Positions 8,761 through 17,024 of a stretch of DNA of 64,000 nt are shown piece by piece. The stretch covers positions 124,001 through 188,000 of the forward strand of contig CAKSHM010000002.1 in assembly GCA_934457415.1 (NCBI GenBank), given 5' to 3'. The translations under genes were made by a program, and so were the position numbers. Positions within the stretch are counted from its first letter, which is position 1. Every line of letters begins with the position of its first letter. The DNA comes from an uncultured Eubacteriales bacterium. GTDB lineage: Bacteria; Bacillota; Clostridia; Oscillospirales; Acutalibacteraceae. The notes below the pieces were generated by a model. It was not told the DNA's origin, did not search any database, and saw only the letters and a program-made list of their open reading frames with translations.

Positions 8761-9021
8761 TTATTTTTGGCTGTTTTCAAAAGCTTTTTTTATTTCTTCG
8801 TTCGGCACCGAATTAAATCCGTTAGGCAGGAGTTTTAAATCTTCTTCTTTTATCGGGATTTCTGCAATATCGGCATTTTCGCCGTAACTTGGAAAATTGA
8901 CAAGCCAACAGCCGTCAATTTTCCTTTCGTCCCAAATTACACCTTGCATACCTTTGTGAACGCCTTCTTTTGCATATTTTTCTTTTTCAGTAACTAACTC
9001 TACCGTATCTAAATAGTTCAT
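8761..9021 (-). CDS. Putative immunity protein (DUF4926-like)
   Basis: An 86-residue acidic soluble protein. Its pattern (LDTVELVTE, then GMQGVIWDE, then CWLVNFPS, then IPIKEEDLKLLP) matches the small SH3-like DUF4926 fold often found beside toxin domains. Only one base separates its ATG from the upstream stop, and its Shine-Dalgarno (GGAGG) lies inside the end of the upstream gene, so translation is coupled. I infer that it neutralises the product of the upstream gene; this rests on fold resemblance and position. Confidence 0.6.
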   Translation of the reverse strand: MNYLDTVELVTEKEKYAKEGVHKGMQGVIWDERKIDGCWLVNFPSYGENADIAEIPIKEEDLKLLPNGFNSVPNEEIKKAFENSQK

Positions 9022-9022
9022 T

Positions 9023-9580
9023 CTATTTACCTCCGTATGGTGTATTTAATTTTATTTTGCCGTTTTGTTGTACCATCCATCCTGTGATGTACGAAACCAT
9101 TTCGCCCGTATCCTTTCTGGGAATACTGATTCTAATGCTGATTCTTTGTCCGTATTTATCAAGTTTTCCCAAATCATAATTGCCATTTACATATTTCTCA
9201 AGTGCTTGTTTTTCACATTCCGCTTGCAAATATTTTGAATCTGTAATGTCAAAGCCCCAGCTTTTAAACATTTTGTCTTTTCCGTGCTTTTTAGCATATT
9301 TGGGATTAAATAGATAAGGATCATATTTACTGTAATCACTGACCGCCTTAGCATTTTTCAAAACAGTATTATAAGATATAGAATTTAAAAGGCAATGGCA
9401 ATAAGGGTGATGCGGATGCTTTGGCGCTTTTTCTTTCAAAAAATAACAACCGTCAAGCTTTAAACATTCCGGGCAATGGTTTACACTTAAATTCCTGTGA
9501 ACCCATTTGATCCACTGTGGTTCTTTGGGTGCTTTTGTACCCCAAACACCGGATTTAAATAATTCACCTATATAACTCAA
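9023..9580 (-). CDS. Putative toxin: Cys/His-rich head-morphogenesis-like N-terminus plus DUF6883-like C-terminus
   Basis: A 185-residue protein starting at a TTG with GAGGTG upstream. Residues about 30-65 hold CPECLKLDG and a HPHHPYCHC cluster, as in phage SPP1 gp7/Mu F head-morphogenesis proteins, probably a zinc site. Residues about 85-185 (YLFNPKYAKKHGKDKMFKSWGF ... YGQRISIRISIP ... TGWMVQ) resemble DUF6883, a domain common at the C-terminus of polymorphic toxins. No signal peptide or delivery domain is present, so it may be a free-standing cassette cut from a larger toxin gene. The immunity-like gene follows immediately. A plain phage remnant is the alternative. Confidence 0.58.
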   Translation of the reverse strand: MSYIGELFKSGVWGTKAPKEPQWIKWVHRNLSVNHCPECLKLDGCYFLKEKAPKHPHHPYCHCLLNSISYNTVLKNAKAVSDYSKYDPYLFNPKYAKKHGKDKMFKSWGFDITDSKYLQAECEKQALEKYVNGNYDLGKLDKYGQRISIRISIPRKDTGEMVSYITGWMVQQNGKIKLNTPYGGK

Positions 9581-9676
9581 TTATATCACCTCTCTTTCGT
9601 TCAGGCAATATAATTATAGCTGTTTCAAATACGACATTTACCGACATCATTAAAAGTTCGTTTTAAAGAACAAAAC

Positions 9677-9705
9677 AAAAAAATCGCCTGATTTACATCA
9701 AGCGA
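9677..9705 (-). terminator. Terminator of tRNA-Arg
   Basis: Read on the minus strand, TCGCTTGAT (9705-9697) pairs with ATCAGGCGA (9692-9684) with one G-T wobble, followed by seven T (9683-9677). Confidence 0.85.
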
Positions 9706-9715
9706 CTTTTTCGTT

Positions 9716-9792
9716 TGGCCTGCCCGAAGGGATTCGAACCCCCGTTCTTCAGAATCGGAATCTGTTGCGTTATCCAGCTGCGCCACGGGCAG
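9716..9792 (-). tRNA. tRNA-Arg (anticodon CCG), CCA encoded
   Basis: A 77-base cloverleaf. The acceptor CTGCCCG (9792-9786) pairs over 7 bp with CGGGCAG; the D arm holds AGCTGGATAA; the anticodon loop TTCCGAT reads CGG codons; the T loop is TTCGAAT; the discriminator is G and the CCA end is encoded (9718-9716). It is a stand-alone gene followed by its own terminator, and no integrase or duplicated 3' end lies nearby. Confidence 0.96.
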
Positions 9793-9832
9793 ATATTCTG
9801 CGGACTGATTATAACAGTCCGCATTTATATAT

Positions 9833-10846
9833 TTATTTTTCGTAACCGTCAGGATTGTTTTTCTGCCAGCGCCATGTGTCCTCGCACATTTCTTCTATAC
9901 CGTATTTCGCTTCCCAGCCAAGCAATTCTTTGGCCTTGCTTGCATCGGCATAGACCTCATCGGGATCTCCGGGGCGGCGGGGGTCAATTACATAAGGAAT
10001 ATCAACACCCGTAGCTTTAACGAATGCGTCGCGAAGCTGTAAAACGCTTACACCGTTTCCCGTACCTAAGTTGATAGCTTCACAGCCTGTGTTTTTAAGC
10101 GCCCAGTCAATAGCCTTTACATGGCCGACGGCTAAATCTACAACATGGATATAGTCTCTTACTCCCGTTCCGTCGACAGTTTTGTAATCGTTTCCGAAAA
10201 CATGGAGCTTTTCAAGCTTTCCTACCGCCACCTGAGAAATATAAGGCATAAGATTGTTAGGAATTCCCTTAGGATCCTCTCCTATAAGACCGCTCTTATG
10301 AGCGCCGATAGGATTGAAATATCTTAAAAGAGCAACGCACCACTGCTTATCCGCAACGCAAAGGTCCTTTAAAATTTCTTCTATAAAAAGCTTCGTTCTT
10401 CCGTAAGGATTGATAGCTCCTGTCGGCATATCTTCTTTAAGCGGCATTGTTTTCGCCACTCCGTAAACCGTAGCGGAGGAAGAGAAAACAATATTCTTAA
10501 CTCCGAATTCATTCATAACCTCAATAAGAGAAAGTGTGCTGATAAGATTGTTGTCATAATATCTTATCGGCTCTCTTACCGATTCGCCGACGGCCTTAAG
10601 ACCCGCAAAATGAATAACCGCTTCTATACTTTCGTTTTTAAAGATTTTGCGCAGAGCCTCTTTGTCGCAGACATCGTTTTCATAAAAAGATATTCTTTTG
10701 CCGGTTATCTTTTCAACCCTTTTAAGCGACTCAGCCGAACTGTTGTCAAGGTTATCGATTACAACTACATCTTTACCGGAATTAAGCATTTCAACGCAGG
10801 TGTGGCTTCCGATAAATCCTGCTCCGCCCGTTATTAAAATTGCCAT
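9833..10846 (-). CDS. galE: UDP-glucose 4-epimerase
   Basis: A 337-residue SDR-type epimerase that interconverts UDP-glucose and UDP-galactose. Visible are the NAD-binding ITGGAGFIGSH at the N-terminus, the catalytic SSSATVYG Ser and the YGRTK Tyr/Lys pair, and the substrate-binding LRYFNPIGAH. I chose the start at MAILITGG because a GGAG site lies 8-11 bases before it; an in-frame ATG 15 bases upstream would overlap that site. Single gene between tRNA-Arg and the symporter; no gal operon partners. Confidence 0.96.
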   Translation of the reverse strand: MAILITGGAGFIGSHTCVEMLNSGKDVVVIDNLDNSSAESLKRVEKITGKRISFYENDVCDKEALRKIFKNESIEAVIHFAGLKAVGESVREPIRYYDNNLISTLSLIEVMNEFGVKNIVFSSSATVYGVAKTMPLKEDMPTGAINPYGRTKLFIEEILKDLCVADKQWCVALLRYFNPIGAHKSGLIGEDPKGIPNNLMPYISQVAVGKLEKLHVFGNDYKTVDGTGVRDYIHVVDLAVGHVKAIDWALKNTGCEAINLGTGNGVSVLQLRDAFVKATGVDIPYVIDPRRPGDPDEVYADASKAKELLGWEAKYGIEEMCEDTWRWQKNNPDGYEK

Positions 10847-10916
10847 ACAGGTCAACTCCAATCAAAAAATATTTGCTATAAATATTATACCCCACACAAA
10901 ATCTTTGTCAAGATTT

Positions 10917-12467
10917 TTATACTGCAATTTCTTCTTTTTCCTCATCCAGCTTTTCTTCGCCCTCTGCCTGTAATTCAGGGTCATAGGAAAGCAACGGCTT
11001 TGCGGTTTTGCCCTTTAAAATTCTTTTTATATAATTCTTTGTGATTTTAGTAACCATCGGACAAAGCACCAGAACGCCTATAAGGTTAGGAAGCATCATA
11101 AGACCGTTAAAGGTGTCTGAAATATCCCATGCAAGAGAGGAGGTCATAAGAGCACCCGAAATTATCATTAAGACAAATATAACCTTGTAAACCTTTTTGC
11201 CCTTGACGCCGAAAAGGTATTCCACAGCCTTTGAACCGTAATGCGACCAGCCGAGAACGGTAGTAAAGGCAAACAGGAACATGGCAATCGCAATAAACTT
11301 TTCGCCTATATTACCGTAGGAAAAAGTGGTGTTGAACGCCTTTGCAACAAGCGTCGCGTCGTCGCAGACTGCCTTTCCGGTGTTAAGGTCATATACACCC
11401 GAGGTTAAAATCACGAGCGCTGTCATTGTGCAGACTACCATTGTATCGGCAAATACCTCAAAAATGCCCCACATGCCCTGAACAACCGGCTCTCTGACAT
11501 TCGAATTTGAATGTACCATAACAGAGGAGCCAAGACCTGCCTCGTTTGAGAAAACTCCGCGCTTAAAGCCCTGTGTCACAACCACGCTTATAAGATAACC
11601 TATTGTGCCTCCTGCCGCCGCAACCGGCTTGAAAGCGGTTTTGAATATTGCTCTCAAGGCAGGTAAAATCTGCTCATAATGAATACCTATGACGGTAAGA
11701 CTGCCCAGAATAAACATTATTACCATAAACGGAACGATTTTTTCCGCAAAAGCCGCAATTCGTTTTAATCCGCCTAAGATTATCATAGCCGAAAGAAGCA
11801 TTATAACTCCGCCGATAACAACATTATAAAGGGTTATATCGCCGTAAAGCACATGGGAAGAAAGCGCTTTGATATCAAAAGCAGAAACAACATTAGCAAC
11901 GATTTTATTTACCTGTCCCATATTTCCTATTCCGAACGAAGCGATAATAGTGAATACCGAAAACACCGCCGCTAAAACAGCGCCTATTTTTTTGCAGTGT
12001 TTTTTAGAACCTAAGCCGTCCTTTAAATAATACATTGCTCCGCCGGACCACTCGCCGTCGGCATTTCTGCGGCGGTAATAGATACCTAAGACATTTTCGG
12101 AATAATTTGTCATCATTCCGAAAAATGCGGCAATCCACATCCAGAAAACAGCGCCTGCACCTCCTATAACTATTGCCGCTGCAACGCCTGCGATATTTCC
12201 TGTTCCGATTGTTGCCGCAAGAGCGGTGCAAAGCGCCTGAAACGGCGAAATTGAGCCCTGTTCCTTGCTGTGTCCCATAACCTTTTTGTTGAAAAGGCTT
12301 CCTATTGTGTTTTTCCACCAGTGTCTTAAGTGCGAGACCTGAAAGAATTTTGTTGCAGCAGTCATTAAAACTCCCGTAAATATAAGTATTACCACACCGA
12401 TTTTTACCCAAATAAATGTATTGAGAGTTTCATTTATTTGCGTAAGTTTTTCAAGAAATTTTTCCAT
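10917..12467 (-). CDS. Sodium:alanine/glycine symporter (AGCS family)
   Basis: A 516-residue membrane protein with about 11 helices. The family signature is in the segment TIGTGNIAGVAAAIVIGG, followed by MMTNYSENVLGIYYR and the conserved FSNEAGLGSS. Members import small neutral amino acids such as alanine and glycine with sodium. An AGGAGAG site precedes the ATG. The gene lies directly downstream of a glycine riboswitch with a terminator, which points to glycine as the controlling and probably transported ligand. Confidence 0.95.
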   Translation of the reverse strand: MEKFLEKLTQINETLNTFIWVKIGVVILIFTGVLMTAATKFFQVSHLRHWWKNTIGSLFNKKVMGHSKEQGSISPFQALCTALAATIGTGNIAGVAAAIVIGGAGAVFWMWIAAFFGMMTNYSENVLGIYYRRRNADGEWSGGAMYYLKDGLGSKKHCKKIGAVLAAVFSVFTIIASFGIGNMGQVNKIVANVVSAFDIKALSSHVLYGDITLYNVVIGGVIMLLSAMIILGGLKRIAAFAEKIVPFMVIMFILGSLTVIGIHYEQILPALRAIFKTAFKPVAAAGGTIGYLISVVVTQGFKRGVFSNEAGLGSSVMVHSNSNVREPVVQGMWGIFEVFADTMVVCTMTALVILTSGVYDLNTGKAVCDDATLVAKAFNTTFSYGNIGEKFIAIAMFLFAFTTVLGWSHYGSKAVEYLFGVKGKKVYKVIFVLMIISGALMTSSLAWDISDTFNGLMMLPNLIGVLVLCPMVTKITKNYIKRILKGKTAKPLLSYDPELQAEGEEKLDEEKEEIAV

Positions 12468-12488
12468 TTTTTCTCTCCTTTTATTTAT

Positions 12489-12525
12489 TAAAAAAAGCGA
12501 AATGCCCGAAAAACGGCACTTCGCT
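12489..12525 (-). terminator. Riboswitch expression-platform terminator
   Basis: On the minus strand AGCGAAGTGCC (12525-12515) pairs with GGCATTTCGCT (12506-12496) with one G-T wobble, followed by seven T (12495-12489). It lies between the glycine aptamer and the symporter start, so it is the likely switch element. Confidence 0.88.
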
Positions 12526-12544
12526 CTAAAAACAAAATGTTTTA

Positions 12545-12655
12545 AAAATACTTCGTCCGTTTGCCTGAGAGATTAAGACTTTTTAAATTTAAAGCCTCTT
12601 GCACCTTCGGCACCCACCTCATTGCGGGATTCTCCAAAGTTCTATCCGCCTGCAG
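12545..12655 (-). promoter_or_regulatory. Glycine riboswitch (single aptamer)
   Basis: Read on the minus strand the conserved core is present in order: TTTGGAGAATCCCGC, then GTGCCGAAGGTGCAAG, then TAATCTCTCAGGCAAACGGAC. Just 5' of the core, CAGGCGGATAGAACTTTGG resembles the tail of another aptamer and may be a 'ghost' partner of the singlet type. Only one full aptamer is seen. Riboswitches of this class upstream of AGCS transporters have been reported as off-switches, in contrast to the on-switches before gcvT; the direction here is not shown by sequence alone. Confidence 0.93.
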
Positions 12656-12710
12656 TCATTAAAATAACTTCTGTAGGTTTCATATAGATTGTATTAAATT
12701 TTAAAAAATA

Positions 12711-14498
12711 TTATTCTTTTTCCGGTTTTATTTCGATTGCAAGGTCATTAAGCTGAGCAGTGTCAACGGCGGCCGGAGCACCCGACATAAGCTCGCTTGA
12801 ATTTGCAACCTTAGGAAATGCGATAACATCACGCAGGCTGTCGCTTCCGGTCATAATCATGCAAAGCCTGTCAAGACCTATTCCCATTCCCGCATGTGGC
12901 GGAGCGCCGTATTTAAACGCACCGATTAAAAATCCGAATTTCTGTTCCGCTTCTTCGTCCGAAAGGCCTAAAGCATTGAACATGTGCTTTTGAAGTTCGG
13001 GATCGGTTATTCTCACAGAACCGCTTGAAAGCTCCGTTCCGTTTAACACCAAATCATAAGCATTAGCATACACCTTTTCGGGAGCATTATCAAGAAATGG
13101 AATACATTCGTCCAAAGGAGCAGTGAACGGGTGATGCATTGCGTCCCAGTGACCTGTCTCCTCGTTGTATTCAAAGAACGGGAATTCGGTTATCCAAAGG
13201 AAATTGTATTTTCCCTCGGGTATAAGGTCAAGCCTTTTGGCAACGGTAAGTCTGAGTGCGCCGAGAACCGAAAGAGCAACATTCTTTTTGTCGGCAACGA
13301 TTAAAACAACATCGCCTTTTTCGGCTTCGGTCCTTTCTAAAATCGCTTTCATTTCGTCTTCGGTTAAAAACTTTGCAAATGATGAGGACGGCTTATCTTC
13401 AACCCAACGTATAAAGGCAAGTCCTTTGGCACCTATGCCCTTGGCTTCTTCCGTAAGCTTATCAATTTCTTTTCTTGTGTAGATGTCGGCGGCATTTTTT
13501 GCTGTTATCGCACGGACCGTTCCGCCGTTTTTAACAGTATCGGAGAACACTCCGAAGCCGCAGTTTTTAGCAATATCCGAAATATCTTTGATTTTCATAT
13601 CAAAACGCGTGTCGGGCTTATCGGAGCCGTAATCGTTCATCGCGTCAACATATTTCATCCTCGGCAGGGGGGTGGGAACATCAATATTTAAAACTTCCTT
13701 AAAAAGGCGTCTGACATATCCTTCCGCAACCGCAAAAACATCGTCTCGCTCGACAAATGACATTTCAAGATCTATCTGTGTAAACTCCGGCTGTCTGTCG
13801 GCTCTTAAATCCTCATCTCTGTAACAGCGGGCAAGCTGCATATATCTGTCAAAGCCCGATACCATAAGAAGCTGCTTGTACATCTGCGGTGACTGCGGAA
13901 GTGCGAAAAAGCTTCCTTTATGTACTCTTGACGGAACAAGATAGTCTCTTGCGCCTTCGGGAGTGGATTTAATGAGCGTAGGAGTTTCTATTTCAAGAAA
14001 TCCGTTTTCATCAAAGTAATCTCTTGTAACTTTAGTGATTTTGTGGCGCATCAAAATATTTCTTTGAAGCGGCGAACGCCTTAAATCAAGAAATCTGTAT
14101 TTAAGTCTCAATTCCTCATTGGCATTGCTGTCAGGCAGAATTTCAAACGGCGGAGTCTGCGCCTCTCCCAAAATTTTAAGCACATCTGCTTCAATTTCGA
14201 TTTCGCCTGTCGGGATTTCCCTGTTAACGGAGGATCTCATTCTGACCTTTCCGTGAACCATTATAACAAATTCGCTTCTTAAATCTTCTGCCTTTTCAAA
14301 AACAGAACGTTCGGTCGTATCATCAAACGCAATCTGCACAATTCCGCTTCTGTCTCTTAAATCGATAAATATCAGACTTCCGAGATTGCGGGCTCGCTGA
14401 ACCCAACCGCAGACAACCGTTTCACGGCCGATATCCGATTTTGTAAATGAGCCGCAGTAATCGGTGCGCTTCATTCCGTTCATTCTGTCTAATTTCAT
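12711..14498 (-). CDS. aspS: Aspartate--tRNA ligase, bacterial type
   Basis: A 595-residue class IIb synthetase. It has an N-terminal OB-fold anticodon-binding domain (VVCGWVQRARNLGSLIFIDLRDRSG), the motif 2 region (FALPQSPQMYKQLLM, CYRDEDLRADRQPEFTQID), the bacterial GAD insertion (about residues 290-420) and motif 3 (GMGIGLDRLCMI). Its ATG shares one base with the hisS stop (TAATG), so the two genes are translationally coupled. Confidence 0.97.
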   Translation of the reverse strand: MKLDRMNGMKRTDYCGSFTKSDIGRETVVCGWVQRARNLGSLIFIDLRDRSGIVQIAFDDTTERSVFEKAEDLRSEFVIMVHGKVRMRSSVNREIPTGEIEIEADVLKILGEAQTPPFEILPDSNANEELRLKYRFLDLRRSPLQRNILMRHKITKVTRDYFDENGFLEIETPTLIKSTPEGARDYLVPSRVHKGSFFALPQSPQMYKQLLMVSGFDRYMQLARCYRDEDLRADRQPEFTQIDLEMSFVERDDVFAVAEGYVRRLFKEVLNIDVPTPLPRMKYVDAMNDYGSDKPDTRFDMKIKDISDIAKNCGFGVFSDTVKNGGTVRAITAKNAADIYTRKEIDKLTEEAKGIGAKGLAFIRWVEDKPSSSFAKFLTEDEMKAILERTEAEKGDVVLIVADKKNVALSVLGALRLTVAKRLDLIPEGKYNFLWITEFPFFEYNEETGHWDAMHHPFTAPLDECIPFLDNAPEKVYANAYDLVLNGTELSSGSVRITDPELQKHMFNALGLSDEEAEQKFGFLIGAFKYGAPPHAGMGIGLDRLCMIMTGSDSLRDVIAFPKVANSSELMSGAPAAVDTAQLNDLAIEIKPEKE

Positions 14499-15811
14499 TA
14501 AAAAACACCTTCTATAGAATTTTCAAGGTTTAAAAGAGCCTGCCTGTTCTTTATATCGGAAAAATCTTTACAGATATTACTTAATGTAACCTCCGTTATA
14601 ATGCCGTCAGACATATTTTTAATGTTTGCTCTGTCAGCTGAAAGCTCGTCTTCACCTATAACCATACTGTAAAGAGAACCCGTTTTATCGGCATATTTCA
14701 TCTGTGCCTTCAGTCCCTTTGAGGAAATATCCGTTTGAACAAAAAATCCGTCTTCACGCAGCTTTGCGCAAATCTCCATGGCTTTAAGCTTAGCGCTTTC
14801 TCCTATAGGAGCGATATAAAGTTCGCATTTTTGAGCCTCGGGCATTTCGGTCCCCGTATTTTCAAGCAAAAGCATAAGCCTTTCAATACCAATTGCAAAG
14901 CCGAGGGCAGGAATATCGGGTCCGCCCATCTGACGGACAAGCCCGTCATATCTTCCGCCGCCGCATACTGTCGACTGCGCACCGATGTCACCGGAAATGA
15001 ATTCAAAAACGGTCCTTGTATAATAATCAAGTCCGCGGACAATATTCGGATTAACAGTGTAATTTATTCCTTCGGCAGTAAGGTATTTTTTAACTTTTTC
15101 AAAATGCTCGCCGCATTCCTCGCAAAGATAATCCGTAACCTTAGGTGCGTTTTCGGCAATTTTTGAGCATATAGGGGATTTGCAGTCAAGAATTCTCATG
15201 GGGTTTCTTTCAAGTCTTTCTTTGCAGGTATCGCAAAGCTCGTCTAAATGCTCGGTAAAGTAAGTTTTCAGGGCTTTTTGGTATTCTTTTCTGCATTCGG
15301 GACAGCCTATGGAATTTATTTCAAGATGAATGCTTTTGATTCCCGTGTTCTTAAGAACTTCATTCGCAAGAGAAATAACTTCCGCGTCCGCCGCAGCGTC
15401 CGCCGCACCGAAGCATTCGACTCCGAACTGATGAAATTCCCTCAGTCTTCCGGCCTGCGGTTTTTCATATCTGTAACAGCCGCCGATATAGCAGACTTTT
15501 TGCGGCAAAAGTCCGCTGAGCAATCCGTGCTCTATAACGCTTCTTACCGTTCCTGCGGTAAGCTCGGGGCGAAGAGTTATTGATCTTCCGCCTTTATCGA
15601 GAAAGGTATACATTTCTTTTTGAACAACGTCTGTGGTTTCCCCGACATTTCTGCTGAAAACCTCGGTGTGCTCAAAAACCGGAACTCTTATTTCCCTGAA
15701 TCCGAAACGAAGGGCGGTGTCGAGCATAACCCTTTCGATATACTGATATTTATGAATATTTTCGGGAAGAATATCTCCCGTGCCTTTTACGGCATGATTT
15801 ATTTCCGCCAT
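14498..15811 (-). CDS. hisS: Histidine--tRNA ligase
   Basis: A 437-residue class II synthetase. Visible are KGTGDILPE near the N-terminus, motif 2 (YRYEKPQAGRLREFHQFG), the histidine-A motif (VRGLDYYTRTVFE), motif 3 (ALGFAIGIERL) and a C-terminal anticodon-binding domain. A Cys-rich insertion with the pattern CPECRKE, CDTCKE, CEECGEH (about residues 170-245) is typical of the clostridial form and may bind zinc. It is upstream of aspS in the same operon. Confidence 0.97.
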   Translation of the reverse strand: MAEINHAVKGTGDILPENIHKYQYIERVMLDTALRFGFREIRVPVFEHTEVFSRNVGETTDVVQKEMYTFLDKGGRSITLRPELTAGTVRSVIEHGLLSGLLPQKVCYIGGCYRYEKPQAGRLREFHQFGVECFGAADAAADAEVISLANEVLKNTGIKSIHLEINSIGCPECRKEYQKALKTYFTEHLDELCDTCKERLERNPMRILDCKSPICSKIAENAPKVTDYLCEECGEHFEKVKKYLTAEGINYTVNPNIVRGLDYYTRTVFEFISGDIGAQSTVCGGGRYDGLVRQMGGPDIPALGFAIGIERLMLLLENTGTEMPEAQKCELYIAPIGESAKLKAMEICAKLREDGFFVQTDISSKGLKAQMKYADKTGSLYSMVIGEDELSADRANIKNMSDGIITEVTLSNICKDFSDIKNRQALLNLENSIEGVF

Positions 15812-15829
15812 TTTCTATACCTTGAATTT

Positions 15830-16231
15830 TTATGATTTCTTAACTATTTCGCGCCAGTCGAGATCTCCGCGCTCAAGACCGTGTATCAAAACCTCGGCGG
15901 TCGCAATATTTGTGGCAAAAGGAATATTATGAACATCGCAAAGCCTTAAAAGCGAGCTTTCGTCAGGCTCACCGGGTTTTGGGTTCAGCGGGTCTCTGAA
16001 ATAGAGAAGCATGTCTATTTCATTACAGCCTATTCTTGAAGCTATCTGCTGAGAGCCGCCCTGAGAGCCGCCTAAAAATTTTGCGATATTAAGACCTGTT
16101 GCTTCGCAGACTACCTTTCCCGTGGTTCCCGTGGCAATAAGATTATGTCTGGAAAGAATTCCGCAATAGGCTATGCAAAACTGAACCATAAGCTCTTTTT
16201 TTGTGTCATGTGCAATAAGTGCGATTGTCAT
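15830..16231 (-). CDS. mgsA: Methylglyoxal synthase
   Basis: A 133-residue enzyme that converts dihydroxyacetone phosphate to methylglyoxal and phosphate. Family blocks include IALIAHDTKK, the phosphate-binding ATGTTG, GGSQGGSQQIA, and the LLYFRDPLNPKPGEPDE segment with the catalytic Asp. Its place downstream of the mre-mrd-min cluster is conserved in Clostridia. A GGAG site precedes the start. Confidence 0.96.
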   Translation of the reverse strand: MTIALIAHDTKKELMVQFCIAYCGILSRHNLIATGTTGKVVCEATGLNIAKFLGGSQGGSQQIASRIGCNEIDMLLYFRDPLNPKPGEPDESSLLRLCDVHNIPFATNIATAEVLIHGLERGDLDWREIVKKS

Positions 16232-16252
16232 AATATAAACTCCTTTTTATTT

Positions 16253-16978
16253 TTATATTTTATCAGGCATTGAAACCTCTTTGCCGGAAATTCTTTCGGC
16301 TGTCCGCAAAAAAGCTCTGCCTGCTCTTTTCTTTAAATTGATGCTGTGTGTTATACATAATGAGGTAAGACTCTTATCATAGGGAATAACGCCTATAAGC
16401 CTTATCGACGCGCCGTCGATTACTTGGTCGAAATTTTTATATCCCCCGAGAAAAAAAGATTTTTTTTCAAATTTGTTTATTATCAGCCGCGGTTCAAATA
16501 CCGTTTTCGGGAGAAGTCTGCTCACTGTTTGCGCATCTCTTACCGAAACAAGATCGGGATTGCAGACAGTTATAAACATTCCGTCATCCCCGAGCGCGGA
16601 ATAAAGCGAAAAATCAGTTCCTGCGGGAAAATCAAAAATAATCGCGTCAAATTCCTTTTTTAATTTCTCGGCGAGGGAACAAAGAGCATTTAAGCTGATG
16701 TTTTCAAGCTTCTGCGGAGCAGGGATTATATAAAGATTTTTATGGTTTTCGGGACTGTAAATACAGTCGTTTAAATCCTTTCCGGATAAAATATCACTCA
16801 AATCAAATATAATATCTTCGTCAAATCCGAATAATATATCCTGACATCGCATTCCCTGATCCATATCTATAAGAACGGTTTTTCTGCCTTTCTTTGAAAA
16901 GGCTGCCGCAAGCCCCGCGGACACCGTAGATTTACCGGTTCCGCCTTTTCCCGAAGTTATCCCTAAACAGATTGGCAT
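16253..16978 (-). CDS. MinD-like ParA-family ATPase
   Basis: A 241-residue P-loop ATPase. The deviant Walker A GKGGTGKST with its signature lysine is at residues 10-18, the switch region reads VLIDMDQGMRCQD, and Walker B reads AIIFDFPAG. These resemble MinD (DxGxRxxD, PAG), and the position after mrdA fits the clostridial min locus. Yet no minC or minE is adjacent, and the C-terminus (AERISGKEVSMPDKI) shows no clear amphipathic membrane-targeting helix. It may be a diverged MinD or a related positioning ATPase. A GAGGTG site precedes the ATG. Confidence 0.8.
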   Translation of the reverse strand: MPICLGITSGKGGTGKSTVSAGLAAAFSKKGRKTVLIDMDQGMRCQDILFGFDEDIIFDLSDILSGKDLNDCIYSPENHKNLYIIPAPQKLENISLNALCSLAEKLKKEFDAIIFDFPAGTDFSLYSALGDDGMFITVCNPDLVSVRDAQTVSRLLPKTVFEPRLIINKFEKKSFFLGGYKNFDQVIDGASIRLIGVIPYDKSLTSLCITHSINLKKRAGRAFLRTAERISGKEVSMPDKI

Positions 16979-17024
16979 AAATTCACCTCGTATCTCATAA
17001 TTTTAACATAAAAAACAAGTTGTG

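Noticed and set aside
9716..9792. tRNA-Arg as an attachment site for an integrated element carrying the toxin-like pair
   Set aside because: No integrase gene and no duplicate of the tRNA 3' end are found nearby.
14735..15166. A 143-codon open frame on the plus strand
   Set aside because: It is antisense to hisS, with no start signals and no family resemblance.
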